A stretch of 50,415 nt of DNA from Runella sp. (GCA_023254175.1 JALQYJ010000153.1:1-50415); one strand, 5' to 3'; positions 35,388 to 44,384 are shown, counted from the stretch's first letter. The notes: a model not told the origin generated them from the letters alone. Program-made: numbers and translations.

Positions 35388-36947
35388 ATGACTACTTTTT
35401 TTGACATTTTAAGCCAAACCCCTTCCCCTTGGTTGAGTTGGCTAATTATTGTCCTGATTATCATTGCGATTCGGGATATTTCTCAGAAAAAGCACACTAT
35501 CAAGCACAATTTCCCTATTGTGGGGCATTTGCGCTACTGGATAGAAACCGTGGGGCCTGAATTTCGGCAGTATATCGTGGCCAACAACCGCGAAGAGCTT
35601 CCGTTCAACCGTCGGCAGAGGTCATGGATTTATGCTTCGTCCAAACGTGAGAATAATTTTCAGGGCTTTGGCACCGACCAAGACGTGAATGGAGCAGGAT
35701 ATATTTTTATCAAACCCGCTTTACTCACCAAACGCCTACCCAAAGACCACCCTTACCGCGAAAATCCGTACGTTTTGCCCTCAGCCAAGGTAATTGGGCT
35801 ACCTCATGGGCGTCGTAAACCCTACCGCCCCAAACAAGTCATTAATATTTCGGGAATGAGCTTTGGGTCGTTATCGGCTACGGCCATTGAATCTTTAAAC
35901 AAAGGTGCGGCCAAATTTGGCTGTTATCACAACACGGGCGAGGGTGGTTTTTCTCCCTATCACAACAATGGCGGAGACGTGGTACTTAACATTGGGACGG
36001 CTTATTTTGGCATCCGTGACGATGATGGGAATTTTGTTTTGCAAAAACTGGTGGACTTAACCAACACCAACCCGTCGATTCGGATGCTAGAATTAAAACT
36101 TTCACAAGGGGCAAAACCTGGAAAAGGAGGCGTATTACCAGCGTCCAAAATCACGAAAGAGATTGCCGATATTCGTCACATCCCACAGGGGAAAGACGTC
36201 ATTTCACCTGCCGCACACAGTGCTTTTTCGAACATTCCCGAAATGATTGACTTCATCGAAAGCATGGCCGAAGCTACGGGGCTTCCCGTAGGTATCAAAG
36301 CGGCGGTTGGGAAACTTGAAATGTGGGAAGAATTGGCCAAATTGATGGTAAAAACGGGCAAAGGCCCCGATTTCATTACGGTTGATGGTGGAGAGGGAGG
36401 AACGGGCGCTGCGCCACCGTCGTTTGCCGACCATGTTTCGTTGCCGTGGGTCTATGCGTTTTCGAGCGTGTACAAAATATTTAAAAAACACCAACTTACC
36501 GACCGTGTTACGTTCGTTGGCTCGGGAAAATTAGGGCTACCCGCCCAAGCCATTATGGCCTTTTCGATGGGGGTCGATGTCATCAATATTGCCCGTGAAG
36601 CCATGATTTCTATTGGGTGTATTCAAGCCCAAATTTGTCATACCAACCGCTGCCCGACGGGAGTGGCTACCCAAAATAAATGGTTACAGGCAGGAATTGA
36701 CCCTACTTTAAAAAGCGAGCGATTTTATAATTATGCCAAAACGCTCACCAAAGAAATATTAGAGATTTCGATTGCCTGCGGATACGAACATCCTTGTCAA
36801 TTTACTATGGATGACGTCGACGTGGCAATGGGTGACAACAACCATACCCGCCCACTCAAAATTGCGTACGATTACGAAAAAGTCCCCGTAACTTATAACG
36901 GCATCGACCAGCTCGTCAATTGTTCACACTTAGGCGGACACAACTAA
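35388..36947 (+). CDS. FMN-binding glutamate synthase-like protein
   Basis: 519 residues. One N-terminal membrane segment (SWLIIVLIIIAIRDI) is followed by a TIM-barrel of the glutamate synthase central/FMN domain: MSFGSLSATAIESLNKGA, GGEGGTGAAP, VNIAREA-type VINIAREAMISIGCIQAQICHTNRCPTGVATQ with the Cys residues expected for the iron-sulfur site. The glutaminase and other GltB domains are absent, as in the stand-alone archaeal/bacterial FMN-binding family. Electron donor and reaction are uncertain. Confidence 0.88.
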   Translation: MTTFFDILSQTPSPWLSWLIIVLIIIAIRDISQKKHTIKHNFPIVGHLRYWIETVGPEFRQYIVANNREELPFNRRQRSWIYASSKRENNFQGFGTDQDVNGAGYIFIKPALLTKRLPKDHPYRENPYVLPSAKVIGLPHGRRKPYRPKQVINISGMSFGSLSATAIESLNKGAAKFGCYHNTGEGGFSPYHNNGGDVVLNIGTAYFGIRDDDGNFVLQKLVDLTNTNPSIRMLELKLSQGAKPGKGGVLPASKITKEIADIRHIPQGKDVISPAAHSAFSNIPEMIDFIESMAEATGLPVGIKAAVGKLEMWEELAKLMVKTGKGPDFITVDGGEGGTGAAPPSFADHVSLPWVYAFSSVYKIFKKHQLTDRVTFVGSGKLGLPAQAIMAFSMGVDVINIAREAMISIGCIQAQICHTNRCPTGVATQNKWLQAGIDPTLKSERFYNYAKTLTKEILEISIACGYEHPCQFTMDDVDVAMGDNNHTRPLKIAYDYEKVPVTYNGIDQLVNCSHLGGHN

Positions 36948-36962
36948 TTAGGAAATCAATGA

Positions 36963-36989
36963 AGTGGGTTGTAAGCGACCCGCTTTTTT
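36963..36989 (+). terminator. Terminator after the FMN protein gene
   Basis: Stem 36963-36969 with 36978-36984 (AGTGGGT/ACCCGCT with one G-T pair), 8-base loop, then a T run. It is 16 bases after the stop. Confidence 0.7.
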
Positions 36990-37130
36990 ATTAAACAAAC
37001 ACACCACTATATAGAATATTAAAGCCATTTCATGTTATATTTCAGCCATTTAAATAAAAATCATTCCTACAAAAACTACCTCAATAATTCCCCATTCGTC
37101 CAATAAAAAATAGGTAACCCATTTTCTTTC

Positions 37131-38228
37131 ATGTCTGACGAAAAAATCTACCAACTTGCCCTTCATCTCACCAATGGCCTCGGCAGCGTTCTGGTTCGAC
37201 AGTTGATTGCCCATTTCGGAAGTGCGCAAAAAATATTTCAAGCCAACCTTAAAAGTCTAACAAGGGTCAATGGTATTGGGGAAGCTACTGCACGGATTAT
37301 TTTACAAAAAAAAGGATTCATTGAAGCTGAAAAAGAACTCAAAAAGCTCGAAACAACGGGTGGCCAACTGCTTTTTTATACTGACCCCGAATTTCCTTCT
37401 CGTTTCAAATCACTGTATGATGCTCCGGCCTTAATTTATGGCAAAGGCGACTTCAATCTCAACGAAGGTCGATTTGTGGGGATCGTAGGCACACGAAAAG
37501 CAACCGATTATGGCAAAAACACCTGTGAACAAATTGTAGAGGGCTTGGCCAACCAAGGAGTAACCATTGTGAGTGGTTTGGCCTATGGCATCGACATCGC
37601 TACGCACCGAGCTTGCCTCAAGAATCGCGTTCCAACGCTTGGAGTCATGGCTACTGGAATAGACCTTATTTACCCGTCGACCCACGCTAAAACAGCCCAA
37701 GAAATGCAAGCCAATGGGGGGATTTTAACCGAGTATCCGTTAGGTACTAAGCCTGATTTTATGCGTTTCCCCGCCCGAAATCGCATCATCGCAGGGTTGT
37801 CCGATGCTATCATTGTGGTAGAAGCAGCCGACAAAGGGGGCGCACTCATCACCGCCGAATATGCCAACAATTACAACCGAGACGTATTTGCCGTTCCAGG
37901 AAACCTGACAAATTCGTACTCCACAGGCTGTAATCAGCTCATTCGTACACACAAGGCACAAATTTTTACGGGCGTAGATGATTTATTAGACGCACTTAGC
38001 TGGCTTCCCAGCAGCAGCACCCCCTCCGTTCCTCCACCGTTGCCAGAACATTTTACTCAAGACGAAAGTACCGTTGTTGCACTTTTGCGCCAAAAAGGAG
38101 AAATGCTGATTGATGAATTAGGTTGGGAAAGTAATATTTCAGCAGGAAAATTGGCCACTCTACTGTTAAATTTAGAGCTACAAGGATTTATAAGGAGTCT
38201 ACCTGGTAAGCGATTTGGTTTGGCATAG
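37131..38228 (+). CDS. dprA: DNA-processing protein DprA
   Basis: 365 residues. DprA (Smf) loads RecA on incoming single-stranded DNA during natural transformation. An N-terminal helix-hairpin-helix/SAM-like region (about 1-70, VNGIGEATARIIL) precedes the Rossmann-fold DprA domain (VGTRKATDYGK, IVSGLAYGIDIATHRACL, FPARNRIIAGLSDAIIVVEAADKGGALITAEYA) and a C-terminal winged helix (about 300-365). Length is typical. The gene stands alone, without other competence genes nearby. Confidence 0.97.
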   Translation: MSDEKIYQLALHLTNGLGSVLVRQLIAHFGSAQKIFQANLKSLTRVNGIGEATARIILQKKGFIEAEKELKKLETTGGQLLFYTDPEFPSRFKSLYDAPALIYGKGDFNLNEGRFVGIVGTRKATDYGKNTCEQIVEGLANQGVTIVSGLAYGIDIATHRACLKNRVPTLGVMATGIDLIYPSTHAKTAQEMQANGGILTEYPLGTKPDFMRFPARNRIIAGLSDAIIVVEAADKGGALITAEYANNYNRDVFAVPGNLTNSYSTGCNQLIRTHKAQIFTGVDDLLDALSWLPSSSTPSVPPPLPEHFTQDESTVVALLRQKGEMLIDELGWESNISAGKLATLLLNLELQGFIRSLPGKRFGLA

Positions 38229-38251
38229 TTTACATTAATTCTCTAGCTTTG
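38220..38251 (+). promoter_or_regulatory. Promoter of the porin gene
   Basis: TTG (38220-38222), 21 bases, TAGCTTTG (38244-38251). Predicted start about 38258, which supports ATG 38294 as the true start of the porin. Confidence 0.55.
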
Positions 38252-38293
38252 TGGGCTTAATTGATGACACCAATTAATTGCCCACATTACTTC

Positions 38294-39610
38294 ATGAGTA
38301 TAAAAATTTCGAGGACAAGCCTCTTAGTAGGTGTGATTTTATTTTGTTGTATGACGACGGTATCTCATGCTCAATTTATCACCGATGACCTAACCGATAC
38401 CACCAAATACCAACAGGCCATGATTGGCCTCTATCAAAAATTTAATCGCCTTCGCTTCACGGGGTACATTCAACCCCAATTTCAAACCATCCAAACCAAA
38501 GGGGCGGCCAACTTCAGCGGTGGAGACTTTCAAGCAGGAGCTACTAATCGTTTCATGCTACGCCGTGGCCGTTTACGACTTGATTATACTCACCTCAACA
38601 AAGCTGGCAATCGTTCTGTTTTTTTTGTATTTCAGTTTGATGGTACTGAGCGAGGGGTGTTTATACGCGATTTTTTTGGGCGCTTCTTCGATACCCGTTG
38701 GAACCTGTTCAACATCACGACAGGAATGTTTCCCCGACCGTTTGGTTTTGAAGTCAATTTGGGTTCGGCCGACCGTGAATCGCCCGAACGCGGTAGAATG
38801 TCACAAATACTGATGCGAACCGAACGTGATTTAGGATTTATGGCTTCGTTTGAACCCCTAGCCTCTGGCCATCCTTTGAGTTGGTTGAAAATTGACATCG
38901 GGCTTTTTAATGGACAAGGACTTGCTGGTACAGCTGACTTCGACAGCCACAAAGACCTGATAGCACGCATCAATGCGCGTTCATTACAAATTTTCAAGAA
39001 AAGAGCTATTCTCTCCTTTGGCGCTTCCGTTCTTTATGGTGGAATGGAACAATTTACTTCCCAGCGATATACCATGAAGGGAGAGCAATTTCAACGTGAC
39101 TCCTCCACCAAAAATATCGGAACCATTGCCCCCAGGCACTATTATGGGTTCGATGCCCAACTCAAATTCCCTCTTCGTAAAAAAGGAATGGCTACGGAGT
39201 TTCGAGCAGAGTATATTTCAGGACAACAAACGGGTACTCAAAACACGACCGAAACCCCTGGAAGTATTCCGACCGCCAACGGTACCTTTGCCTCTCTCTA
39301 TGTTCGTCCGTTCAGTGGCGGATATTTTTATTTTTTACAACATATCGGAAGTCCAAAACACCAACTTGGCTTTAAATATGATTATTACGACCCCAATCGT
39401 GGAATTGCAGGTTCCAAACTTAGTACGGGTTTTACCACCGCAGACCTCCGTTTTGATACCTTTTCGATTGGGTATAATTATTACATCAATGAAAACTTGA
39501 GGTGGCTGATTTGGTACGATATTATTCGAAACGAAAAGAGTGGACTTAAAAACTACGAAAACGATTTCAAAGATAATGTCCTGACGTGTCGAATGCAGTA
39601 CCGTTTTTAA
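38294..39610 (+). CDS. OprO/OprP-type outer-membrane porin
   Basis: 438 residues from ATG 38294; this start yields a signal peptide (SLLVGVILFCCMTTVSHAQ) and fits the promoter upstream. The mature protein is a beta-barrel of alternating aromatic strands (FTGYIQPQFQTIQ, RFMLRRGRLRLDYTH, YNYYINENLRWLIWYD) ending in a terminal aromatic strand (LTCRMQYRF), resembling phosphate-selective porins O and P. The window has no phosphate-uptake genes nearby, so the solute is unknown. Confidence 0.85.
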   Translation: MSIKISRTSLLVGVILFCCMTTVSHAQFITDDLTDTTKYQQAMIGLYQKFNRLRFTGYIQPQFQTIQTKGAANFSGGDFQAGATNRFMLRRGRLRLDYTHLNKAGNRSVFFVFQFDGTERGVFIRDFFGRFFDTRWNLFNITTGMFPRPFGFEVNLGSADRESPERGRMSQILMRTERDLGFMASFEPLASGHPLSWLKIDIGLFNGQGLAGTADFDSHKDLIARINARSLQIFKKRAILSFGASVLYGGMEQFTSQRYTMKGEQFQRDSSTKNIGTIAPRHYYGFDAQLKFPLRKKGMATEFRAEYISGQQTGTQNTTETPGSIPTANGTFASLYVRPFSGGYFYFLQHIGSPKHQLGFKYDYYDPNRGIAGSKLSTGFTTADLRFDTFSIGYNYYINENLRWLIWYDIIRNEKSGLKNYENDFKDNVLTCRMQYRF

Positions 39611-39635
39611 GTCAAAAATTTTTATATCTTTGACT
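39610..39635. promoter_or_regulatory. Promoter/operator of the small-gene/tetR pair
   Basis: The -7 element TATCTTTG (39625-39632) overlaps a 7-bp inverted repeat AGTCAAA (39610-39616) and TTTGACT (39629-39635). The predicted leader is about 13 bases to ATG 39652. The inverted repeat over the core promoter fits autoregulation by the TetR encoded downstream (inference). Confidence 0.4.
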
Positions 39636-39651
39636 CAACAAGGTGTAAAAA

Positions 39652-40011
39652 ATGAAAGTTTATTTTCGCATAGATGAAGTTACATATTTCAACTTATTGG
39701 GGCGGCTCAATGATTTGTACCTGACTGACAAACGTGGTTCGTTGCCTGACTTTACCTTTTTTCATAAAGACGAATGGCTCGCCGACACAGCCGTTATCGA
39801 AGAACTCACGCGACACAAAGGCGAGTGGCAAGTGAATTTGGTCTTTGCCCATACCAACAACCCGATGCGGTTTATCCGCCGCCAAATCACTTCGTATTCT
39901 TGTCCGCGTAAGGCGTCGTTGTTTGCGTCATTAATGCGCCGATTGGCCGCGAAAGACCAACGAGGTACGCAAGAAATCAGTATAAATGATATATTTGTAC
40001 CACAGAACTGA
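39652..40011 (+). CDS. Small unknown protein, relative of the 44381 protein
   Basis: 119 residues, basic, no signal peptide. The C-terminal half (GEWQVNLVFAHTNNPMRF, then KASLFASLMRRL and a DQRG pair) aligns with the C-terminal half of the 108-residue protein encoded at 44381-44707 inside the hydrogenase operon: shared Gly-x-Trp, Asn-x-Pro, Phe-x-x-x-Arg, Lys-Ala-x-Leu, Leu-x-Arg-Arg and Arg-Gly. Family not recognised. It is 20 bases upstream of tetR and probably forms an operon with it. Confidence 0.75.
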   Translation: MKVYFRIDEVTYFNLLGRLNDLYLTDKRGSLPDFTFFHKDEWLADTAVIEELTRHKGEWQVNLVFAHTNNPMRFIRRQITSYSCPRKASLFASLMRRLAAKDQRGTQEISINDIFVPQN

Positions 40012-40031
40012 GCATTATCGCAAGGGTTATT

Positions 40032-40652
40032 ATGCACAATACCAAAGAGAAAATCGTTTTAGCTTCCATCAAACTCTTTAATGAGCATGGGGTGGCAAGT
40101 GTCAGGCTCCAGCAGATAGCCGACGAAACGGGTATTAGTGTGGGGAATTTAGCCTATCATTTTCGCAATAAAGAAGCCATCGTTTCATCGGTATACGAGA
40201 AGCTTTTCGACGAGTTTCGTCAACTTCTCAGCTTATATCTTCTCACGCCTTCTTTTGCCGATTTCGACGCACAGATGTCGGGATATTTTGAATTTTTCAA
40301 AACGTATCGCTTCTACATCACTGATTTATTTTCTACCGAGCACCCTCTTCCCGAAATTCAGTCGGAATGGGAGATGTTTATGAGTAAAATGATCCTGCAA
40401 ATCAGAAACCGTATCGACTTTCACATCAACCGTGGCGAGCTTCTTCCCGAATCATCACAAGGCACATATCACCTCATCGCAGAATCCATTTGGATGACAC
40501 TCGTTTTTTGGATTCCTCAGCAAACCATGCGCCGCAAACCCATTACTCAACCACGGTATCGTACAGCGGTCTGGAACCTTTTAAAACCATATTTTACCCA
40601 AAAAGGGTTAGATACTTTCGAGCTTATTTCTCCCTTACTTTCTCAAAATTAA
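40032..40652 (+). CDS. TetR/AcrR family transcriptional regulator
   Basis: 206 residues. The N-terminal helix-turn-helix is clear: KEKIVLASIKLFNEHGVASVRLQQIADETGISVGNLAYHFRNKEAI (about 5-50). The ligand-binding domain (about 60-206) is divergent, rich in aromatic residues (FFKTYRFYITDLF, ESIWMTLVFWIPQQ). It ends 212 bases before the hydrogenase genes on the same strand and lies next to the palindrome array, making it the leading candidate regulator. The inducer is unknown. Confidence 0.9.
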   Translation: MHNTKEKIVLASIKLFNEHGVASVRLQQIADETGISVGNLAYHFRNKEAIVSSVYEKLFDEFRQLLSLYLLTPSFADFDAQMSGYFEFFKTYRFYITDLFSTEHPLPEIQSEWEMFMSKMILQIRNRIDFHINRGELLPESSQGTYHLIAESIWMTLVFWIPQQTMRRKPITQPRYRTAVWNLLKPYFTQKGLDTFELISPLLSQN

Positions 40653-40694
40653 CTCCTAATACTGACCAAAGTCATATATCTATCATAAGGTAGT

Positions 40695-40793
40695 GTCTAA
40701 TTTAGACCACCTCACCTTTCTTCTGATATTTAGGTCTGCTCTAAATTAGAAAAAAATTTCTAAAATATATTAGAAAATATTTTCTAATATATT
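40695..40793. promoter_or_regulatory. Operator array upstream of the hydrogenase genes
   Basis: Several palindromes share the half-site TCTAA/TTAGA: GTCTAATTTAGAC (40695-40707), TCTAAATTAGA (40740-40750), TTTCTAA/TTAGAAA (40757-40763 with 40770-40776), and a perfect 30-bp palindrome at 40764-40793 containing TTAGAAAATATTTTCTAA. The last two overlap, so they could be exclusive binding sites. The array ends 10 bases before the -7 element. Confidence 0.7.
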
Positions 40794-40802
40794 CAAAGTA
40801 GT

Positions 40803-40810
40803 TATATTTG
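40803..40810 (+). promoter_or_regulatory. -7 element of the hydrogenase operon
   Basis: TATATTTG fits TAnnTTTG. The -33 position falls inside the 30-bp palindrome and has no TTG, consistent with activation or repression by the protein bound to the array. Predicted leader about 47 bases. Confidence 0.55.
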
Positions 40811-40863
40811 TTCACATTTTAGTACAATTTTAGCAAACCAAAACCCTTAAGCTAGTTTTTCTT

Positions 40864-41847
40864 ATGGCAAATGTACTATGGCTTCAAGGAGGCGCGTGCA
40901 GTGGCAATACCATGTCATTTCTCAACGCCGAAGAGCCCACGGTGGTCGACCTCGTCACCGATTTTGGCGTAAATATTCTTTGGCACCCCTCCATTGGGCT
41001 CGAAATCGGTCACCAAGTAACTGAGTTGCTCAATGACATCATCAAAGGGAAAGTGCAATGTGACATTTTAGTCTACGAAGGTAGCATCATCCAAGGCCCC
41101 AAAAACACAGGAACGATGAACTACTTCTGCGACCGTCCAATGAAGGATTGGGTGCGAGAGTTATCAGAGGTCGCTGGTTTTGTGGTTGCCATCGGTGATT
41201 GCGCCACGTGGGGAGGAATTCCCGCCGTTGCCCCTAACCCTAGCGAGTCAACAGGAGTACAGTTTTTGAAAAAAGAAAAAGGGGGATTTTTGGGGGCAAA
41301 TTACAAATCAAAAGGTGGGTTACCCGTTATTAACATTCCTGGCTGTCCTGCGCACCCCGACTGGATTACACAAATTTTGGTAGCAATCGCCACAGGTCGT
41401 ATCGGAGATGTTTTACTAGACGACTACCACCGTCCCAAAACCTTCTTTACTGATTTTGTGCAAACGGGCTGTACCAATGTTGTGAACTTTGCCAATAAGG
41501 TTGATGGAGGTTTTGGAAAACGAGGCAATGGCTGCTTGTTCTACGAAGTAGGGTGCCGTGGACCTATGACCCGTGCAAGTTGTAACAGAATTTTATGGAA
41601 TCGTCAATCGAGTAAAACCCGCGCCAATCACCCCTGCTTGGGCTGTACCGAACCAGGTTTCCCTCACCACGATTTGGCCAAAGGTAGTGTATTTAAAACC
41701 TTGAAATATTTGGGCTTTTTACCCCAAGACGTACCCGCAGGCAACTCCAAACTTGGCTACTACATGCGTGCTGGCTTTGAAAAAACAATGCACGCCATGG
41801 AAGTGGGACTTGGTATCGAGAAAGCCCACAGCCAAGGTTCTAAATAG
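40864..41847 (+). CDS. hupS: [NiFe]-hydrogenase small subunit, group 2a-like
   Basis: 327 residues, without a Tat signal or C-terminal membrane anchor, so it should stay in the cytoplasm as in group 2a (cyanobacterial HupSL/mycobacterial Huc type) enzymes. Fe-S ligands: proximal C12, C113 (GDCATWGG), C161 (PGCP); distal region C203, C224, C231; medial C240, C258, C261 (CLGCTEPGFP). The usual CxxC near the start is C12-S-G-N15, so one proximal cysteine is replaced by Asn, and the usual distal His position reads Gln200 (QTGC). It carries electrons from the large subunit to an unidentified acceptor. Confidence 0.93.
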   Translation: MANVLWLQGGACSGNTMSFLNAEEPTVVDLVTDFGVNILWHPSIGLEIGHQVTELLNDIIKGKVQCDILVYEGSIIQGPKNTGTMNYFCDRPMKDWVRELSEVAGFVVAIGDCATWGGIPAVAPNPSESTGVQFLKKEKGGFLGANYKSKGGLPVINIPGCPAHPDWITQILVAIATGRIGDVLLDDYHRPKTFFTDFVQTGCTNVVNFANKVDGGFGKRGNGCLFYEVGCRGPMTRASCNRILWNRQSSKTRANHPCLGCTEPGFPHHDLAKGSVFKTLKYLGFLPQDVPAGNSKLGYYMRAGFEKTMHAMEVGLGIEKAHSQGSK

Positions 41848-41892
41848 TTACCTCAGATCGCATTTTTATCACTTCAATTTGAACAAATTCCA

Positions 41893-43485
41893 ATGGCAAT
41901 CACCAAAGAACTAAACATATCCCCCGTAGGTCGGGTAGAAGGTGACCTCGACGTAAAAGTGTACATGGAAGATGGCGTAGTGACTCGTGCTCACACCCAA
42001 GCTGCCATGTTCCGTGGTTTTGAACAGATTATGGCAGGCAAAGACCCCCAATCGGGCTTGATTGTCACCCCTCGTATTTGCGGTATTTGCGGTGGCTCGC
42101 ACCTGTACTGTGCGTCCTCGGCCTTAGATACCGCTTGGGGAACGACCCTACCACCCAATGCCCTCTTGCTTCGTGCCTTGGGACAAGCCACCGAAACCAT
42201 TCAAAGTATTCCTCGTTGGTTTTACGCCATTTTTGCGACTGATTTAGCCAATAAAAAATTTGCTAACAAGCCTCTCTATGCCGAAGTCGTAAAACGCTGG
42301 GCAGCCTACGTGGGCACTTCTTTTCAGAAAGGAGTTACTGCCAGTGCACTTCCTGTACAAGTGTATGCCCTTTTTGGAGGACAATGGCCACACTCTAGTT
42401 ACATGGTACCAGGTGGGGTAATGAGCGCGCCTACCCTCAAAGACATTACGCGAGCTCACGCTATCATGAATCAATTCCGCAAAGATTGGCTCGAAAGCAT
42501 CTTTTTGGGCTGTTCCATTGAACGCTACATGCAAATTAAAACTTGGGACGATTTGATGGAGTGGGTCGAAGAAAACGAATCGCAACGTAACTCCGATTTA
42601 GGCTTGTACATTCGAGCAGGTATTGAGTTTGGGCTTCATAAATTTGGACAAGGGGTAGGTAAATTTGTGGCGTTTGGTACCTATATTCACAAAGATTTGT
42701 GGAACCAGCCCAAAATTGAAACCCGCAATAACGCTGTGATTAGCCCTGGGGGATTCTGGGATGGCAAAAAGTACCATGAATTAGACCATTTGCAGGTTCA
42801 GGAGCACGTCAAGCACGCATGGTATACCGATGTACCTGCCGCCCACCCTTGGGACGAGCCACTGCCAACACCACTGCCATCGCAAAACTTGGCCGAAACA
42901 AATTTTAACGATAAATACAGCTGGTCAAAAGCACCACGCTACATGAATTTTGCGGCAGAAGCTGGGCCCTTGTCACGTGTGATTATGAATGCGAATCCTG
43001 CCAATAAATCGCACCAATTCCAAGACCCGCTCTTCATGGATATTATGGAGAAAATGGGGCCTAGTGTATTTACTCGGACGTTGGCACGTTTGCACGAAGC
43101 GCCTCGTTTATACTTAATGATTGACGAATGGCTACGCCAAGTCGACCTTAACGGTGATTTTTACATCAAACCCACCGAGCGCGACGGCAAAGGCTGGGGT
43201 GCAACCGAAGCAGCACGTGGGGCATTGGCGCACTGGATTGAAATTGAAAACGGTGTCATCAAAAATTACCAAGTAATGGCTCCAACCACTTGGAACGTAG
43301 GCCCTAACGACGAAACAGGCAACCCTGGGCCGATTGAAGCCGCCTTGGAAGGAACCGAAATCGAAGACCCGCACGACCCCGTAGAAGTAGGCTTAGTGGC
43401 TCGGTCTTTTGACTCGTGCTTGGTGTGTACTGTTCACGCCCATGACGGCAAAAGCGGTCAAGAACTAGCGAAGTTTAAATTGTAA
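41893..43485 (+). CDS. hupL: [NiFe]-hydrogenase large subunit, group 2a-like
   Basis: 530 residues carrying the Ni-Fe active site for H2 oxidation. The L1 motif R61-I-C63-G-I-C66 and the C-terminal L2 motif D507-S-C509-L-V-C512-T-V-H515 supply the four metal-binding cysteines; the usual Pro of DPCxxC is Ser here. Residues after His515 (15 residues) are the peptide expected to be cut off by the maturation protease after nickel insertion. Length fits group 2a. It starts 45 bases after hupS; a repeat-rich 121-base gap follows. Confidence 0.95.
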   Translation: MAITKELNISPVGRVEGDLDVKVYMEDGVVTRAHTQAAMFRGFEQIMAGKDPQSGLIVTPRICGICGGSHLYCASSALDTAWGTTLPPNALLLRALGQATETIQSIPRWFYAIFATDLANKKFANKPLYAEVVKRWAAYVGTSFQKGVTASALPVQVYALFGGQWPHSSYMVPGGVMSAPTLKDITRAHAIMNQFRKDWLESIFLGCSIERYMQIKTWDDLMEWVEENESQRNSDLGLYIRAGIEFGLHKFGQGVGKFVAFGTYIHKDLWNQPKIETRNNAVISPGGFWDGKKYHELDHLQVQEHVKHAWYTDVPAAHPWDEPLPTPLPSQNLAETNFNDKYSWSKAPRYMNFAAEAGPLSRVIMNANPANKSHQFQDPLFMDIMEKMGPSVFTRTLARLHEAPRLYLMIDEWLRQVDLNGDFYIKPTERDGKGWGATEAARGALAHWIEIENGVIKNYQVMAPTTWNVGPNDETGNPGPIEAALEGTEIEDPHDPVEVGLVARSFDSCLVCTVHAHDGKSGQELAKFKL

Positions 43486-43493
43486 TTTATTTT

Positions 43494-43589
43494 TTAACCA
43501 CAAAGGACTCAAAGAATCGCACAAAGTTCGCAAAGAGCAAAATAACATTAGTGTTCTTGAAACTGCATCATTGATTCCTTTGTGATTAA
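43494..43589. repeat. Inverted-repeat element between hupL and hupD
   Basis: TTAACCACAAAGGA (43494-43507) and TCCTTTGTGATTAA (43576-43589) are inverted copies with one mismatch. Between them are more CACAAAG/CAAAGAG words (43510-43536). This word set resembles dispersed CACAAAG-type intergenic repeats seen in many genomes. Confidence 0.65.
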
Positions 43590-43606
43590 CTTGTTTGACA
43601 TAATAC

Positions 43607-44092
43607 ATGAAAAAAACAGCGATAATGGGGTTTGGGAACCCATGCCGAAGCGACGACGGGGTCGGATGCTTTGTAATTGATCAACTCAAACCTCAATTTG
43701 CTGATTCCAAAAGGGTAAGCTTGTTTGACATGGGCACTTCGGCGTTTGAGGTACTTTTCCACTTGCAGGGTCACGAACGAATCATCGTCGTAGATGCCGT
43801 TGTCAATTCTGGAGAGATTCCTGGAACATTGTATCGGTTGCCTGCCTCAGAAATCGACGCGCACATTCAAGACGACCCTATGGTGTTTTTACACAGTTTA
43901 AAATGGGACCAAGCTCTCTCGTACGCAAAGAAAATCTTGCGCGAAACTTACCCCGACGATATTCAAGTGTATTTGATTGCCATTGAAAATATTCGTTTGG
44001 AGATTGGTCTAAGCGAAACAGTTCAAAACGCGGGAGAACGAGTTGTGAAATTGATTTTGAAAGAATTGGCGTTGTATGAAACTCCAGCTTAA
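43607..44092 (+). CDS. hupD: Hydrogenase maturation protease
   Basis: 161 residues of the HyaD/HybD/HupD endopeptidase family, which cuts the C-terminal peptide from the nickel-loaded large subunit. Motifs are GFGNPCRSDDGVGCFVID at the start, VVDAVVNSGEIPGTLY (about 63-78), and LHSLKW near residue 100. Acidic residues and a histidine corresponding to the nickel-sensing ligands are present. Its end overlaps the next gene by 17 bases. Confidence 0.93.
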   Translation: MKKTAIMGFGNPCRSDDGVGCFVIDQLKPQFADSKRVSLFDMGTSAFEVLFHLQGHERIIVVDAVVNSGEIPGTLYRLPASEIDAHIQDDPMVFLHSLKWDQALSYAKKILRETYPDDIQVYLIAIENIRLEIGLSETVQNAGERVVKLILKELALYETPA

Positions 44093-44384
44093 AAACGGCC
44101 ATTTGATTCTGCCCTCCACATTGGTTCAGGCGGTCTTGGAAAGCGAAACCCAAGTTAATTGGGTGTATTATCCCGAACGTCAAGCCCTATTGTTGGCAGG
44201 GAAATCCAAACAGTTTTTTGAGAAACTCCACAAAACAAATTGGCAAACCCTCAAAGACAAAAACTTACTTGGGGACAAAGCCTTTTACCTCCGTGGATTA
44301 TTGATTGATTTTGAATTAGACGAACACGACCGCGAACTAACATACAACATAACACAGGTAGGTATCATAAACGTACAATTGTGA
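44076..44384 (+). CDS. Small unknown protein of the hydrogenase operon
   Basis: 102 residues, no signal peptide, mixed alpha/beta (LKNGHLILPSTLVQAVL, ALLLAGKSKQFFEKLHK, FYLRGLLIDFELDEHDREL). Family not recognised; the first 50 residues faintly recall AbrB/MraZ-like strands. It overlaps hupD by 17 bases and the next gene by 4 bases, so it is tightly coupled to hydrogenase expression. A dedicated maturation or electron-transfer role is plausible but unproven. Confidence 0.75.
   Translation: MKLQLKNGHLILPSTLVQAVLESETQVNWVYYPERQALLLAGKSKQFFEKLHKTNWQTLKDKNLLGDKAFYLRGLLIDFELDEHDRELTYNITQVGIINVQL

Noticed and set aside
40695-40793. CRISPR-like repeat array before the hydrogenase
   Set aside because: The repeats are short palindromes of unequal length with irregular spacing and no spacers of constant size; they fit operators.
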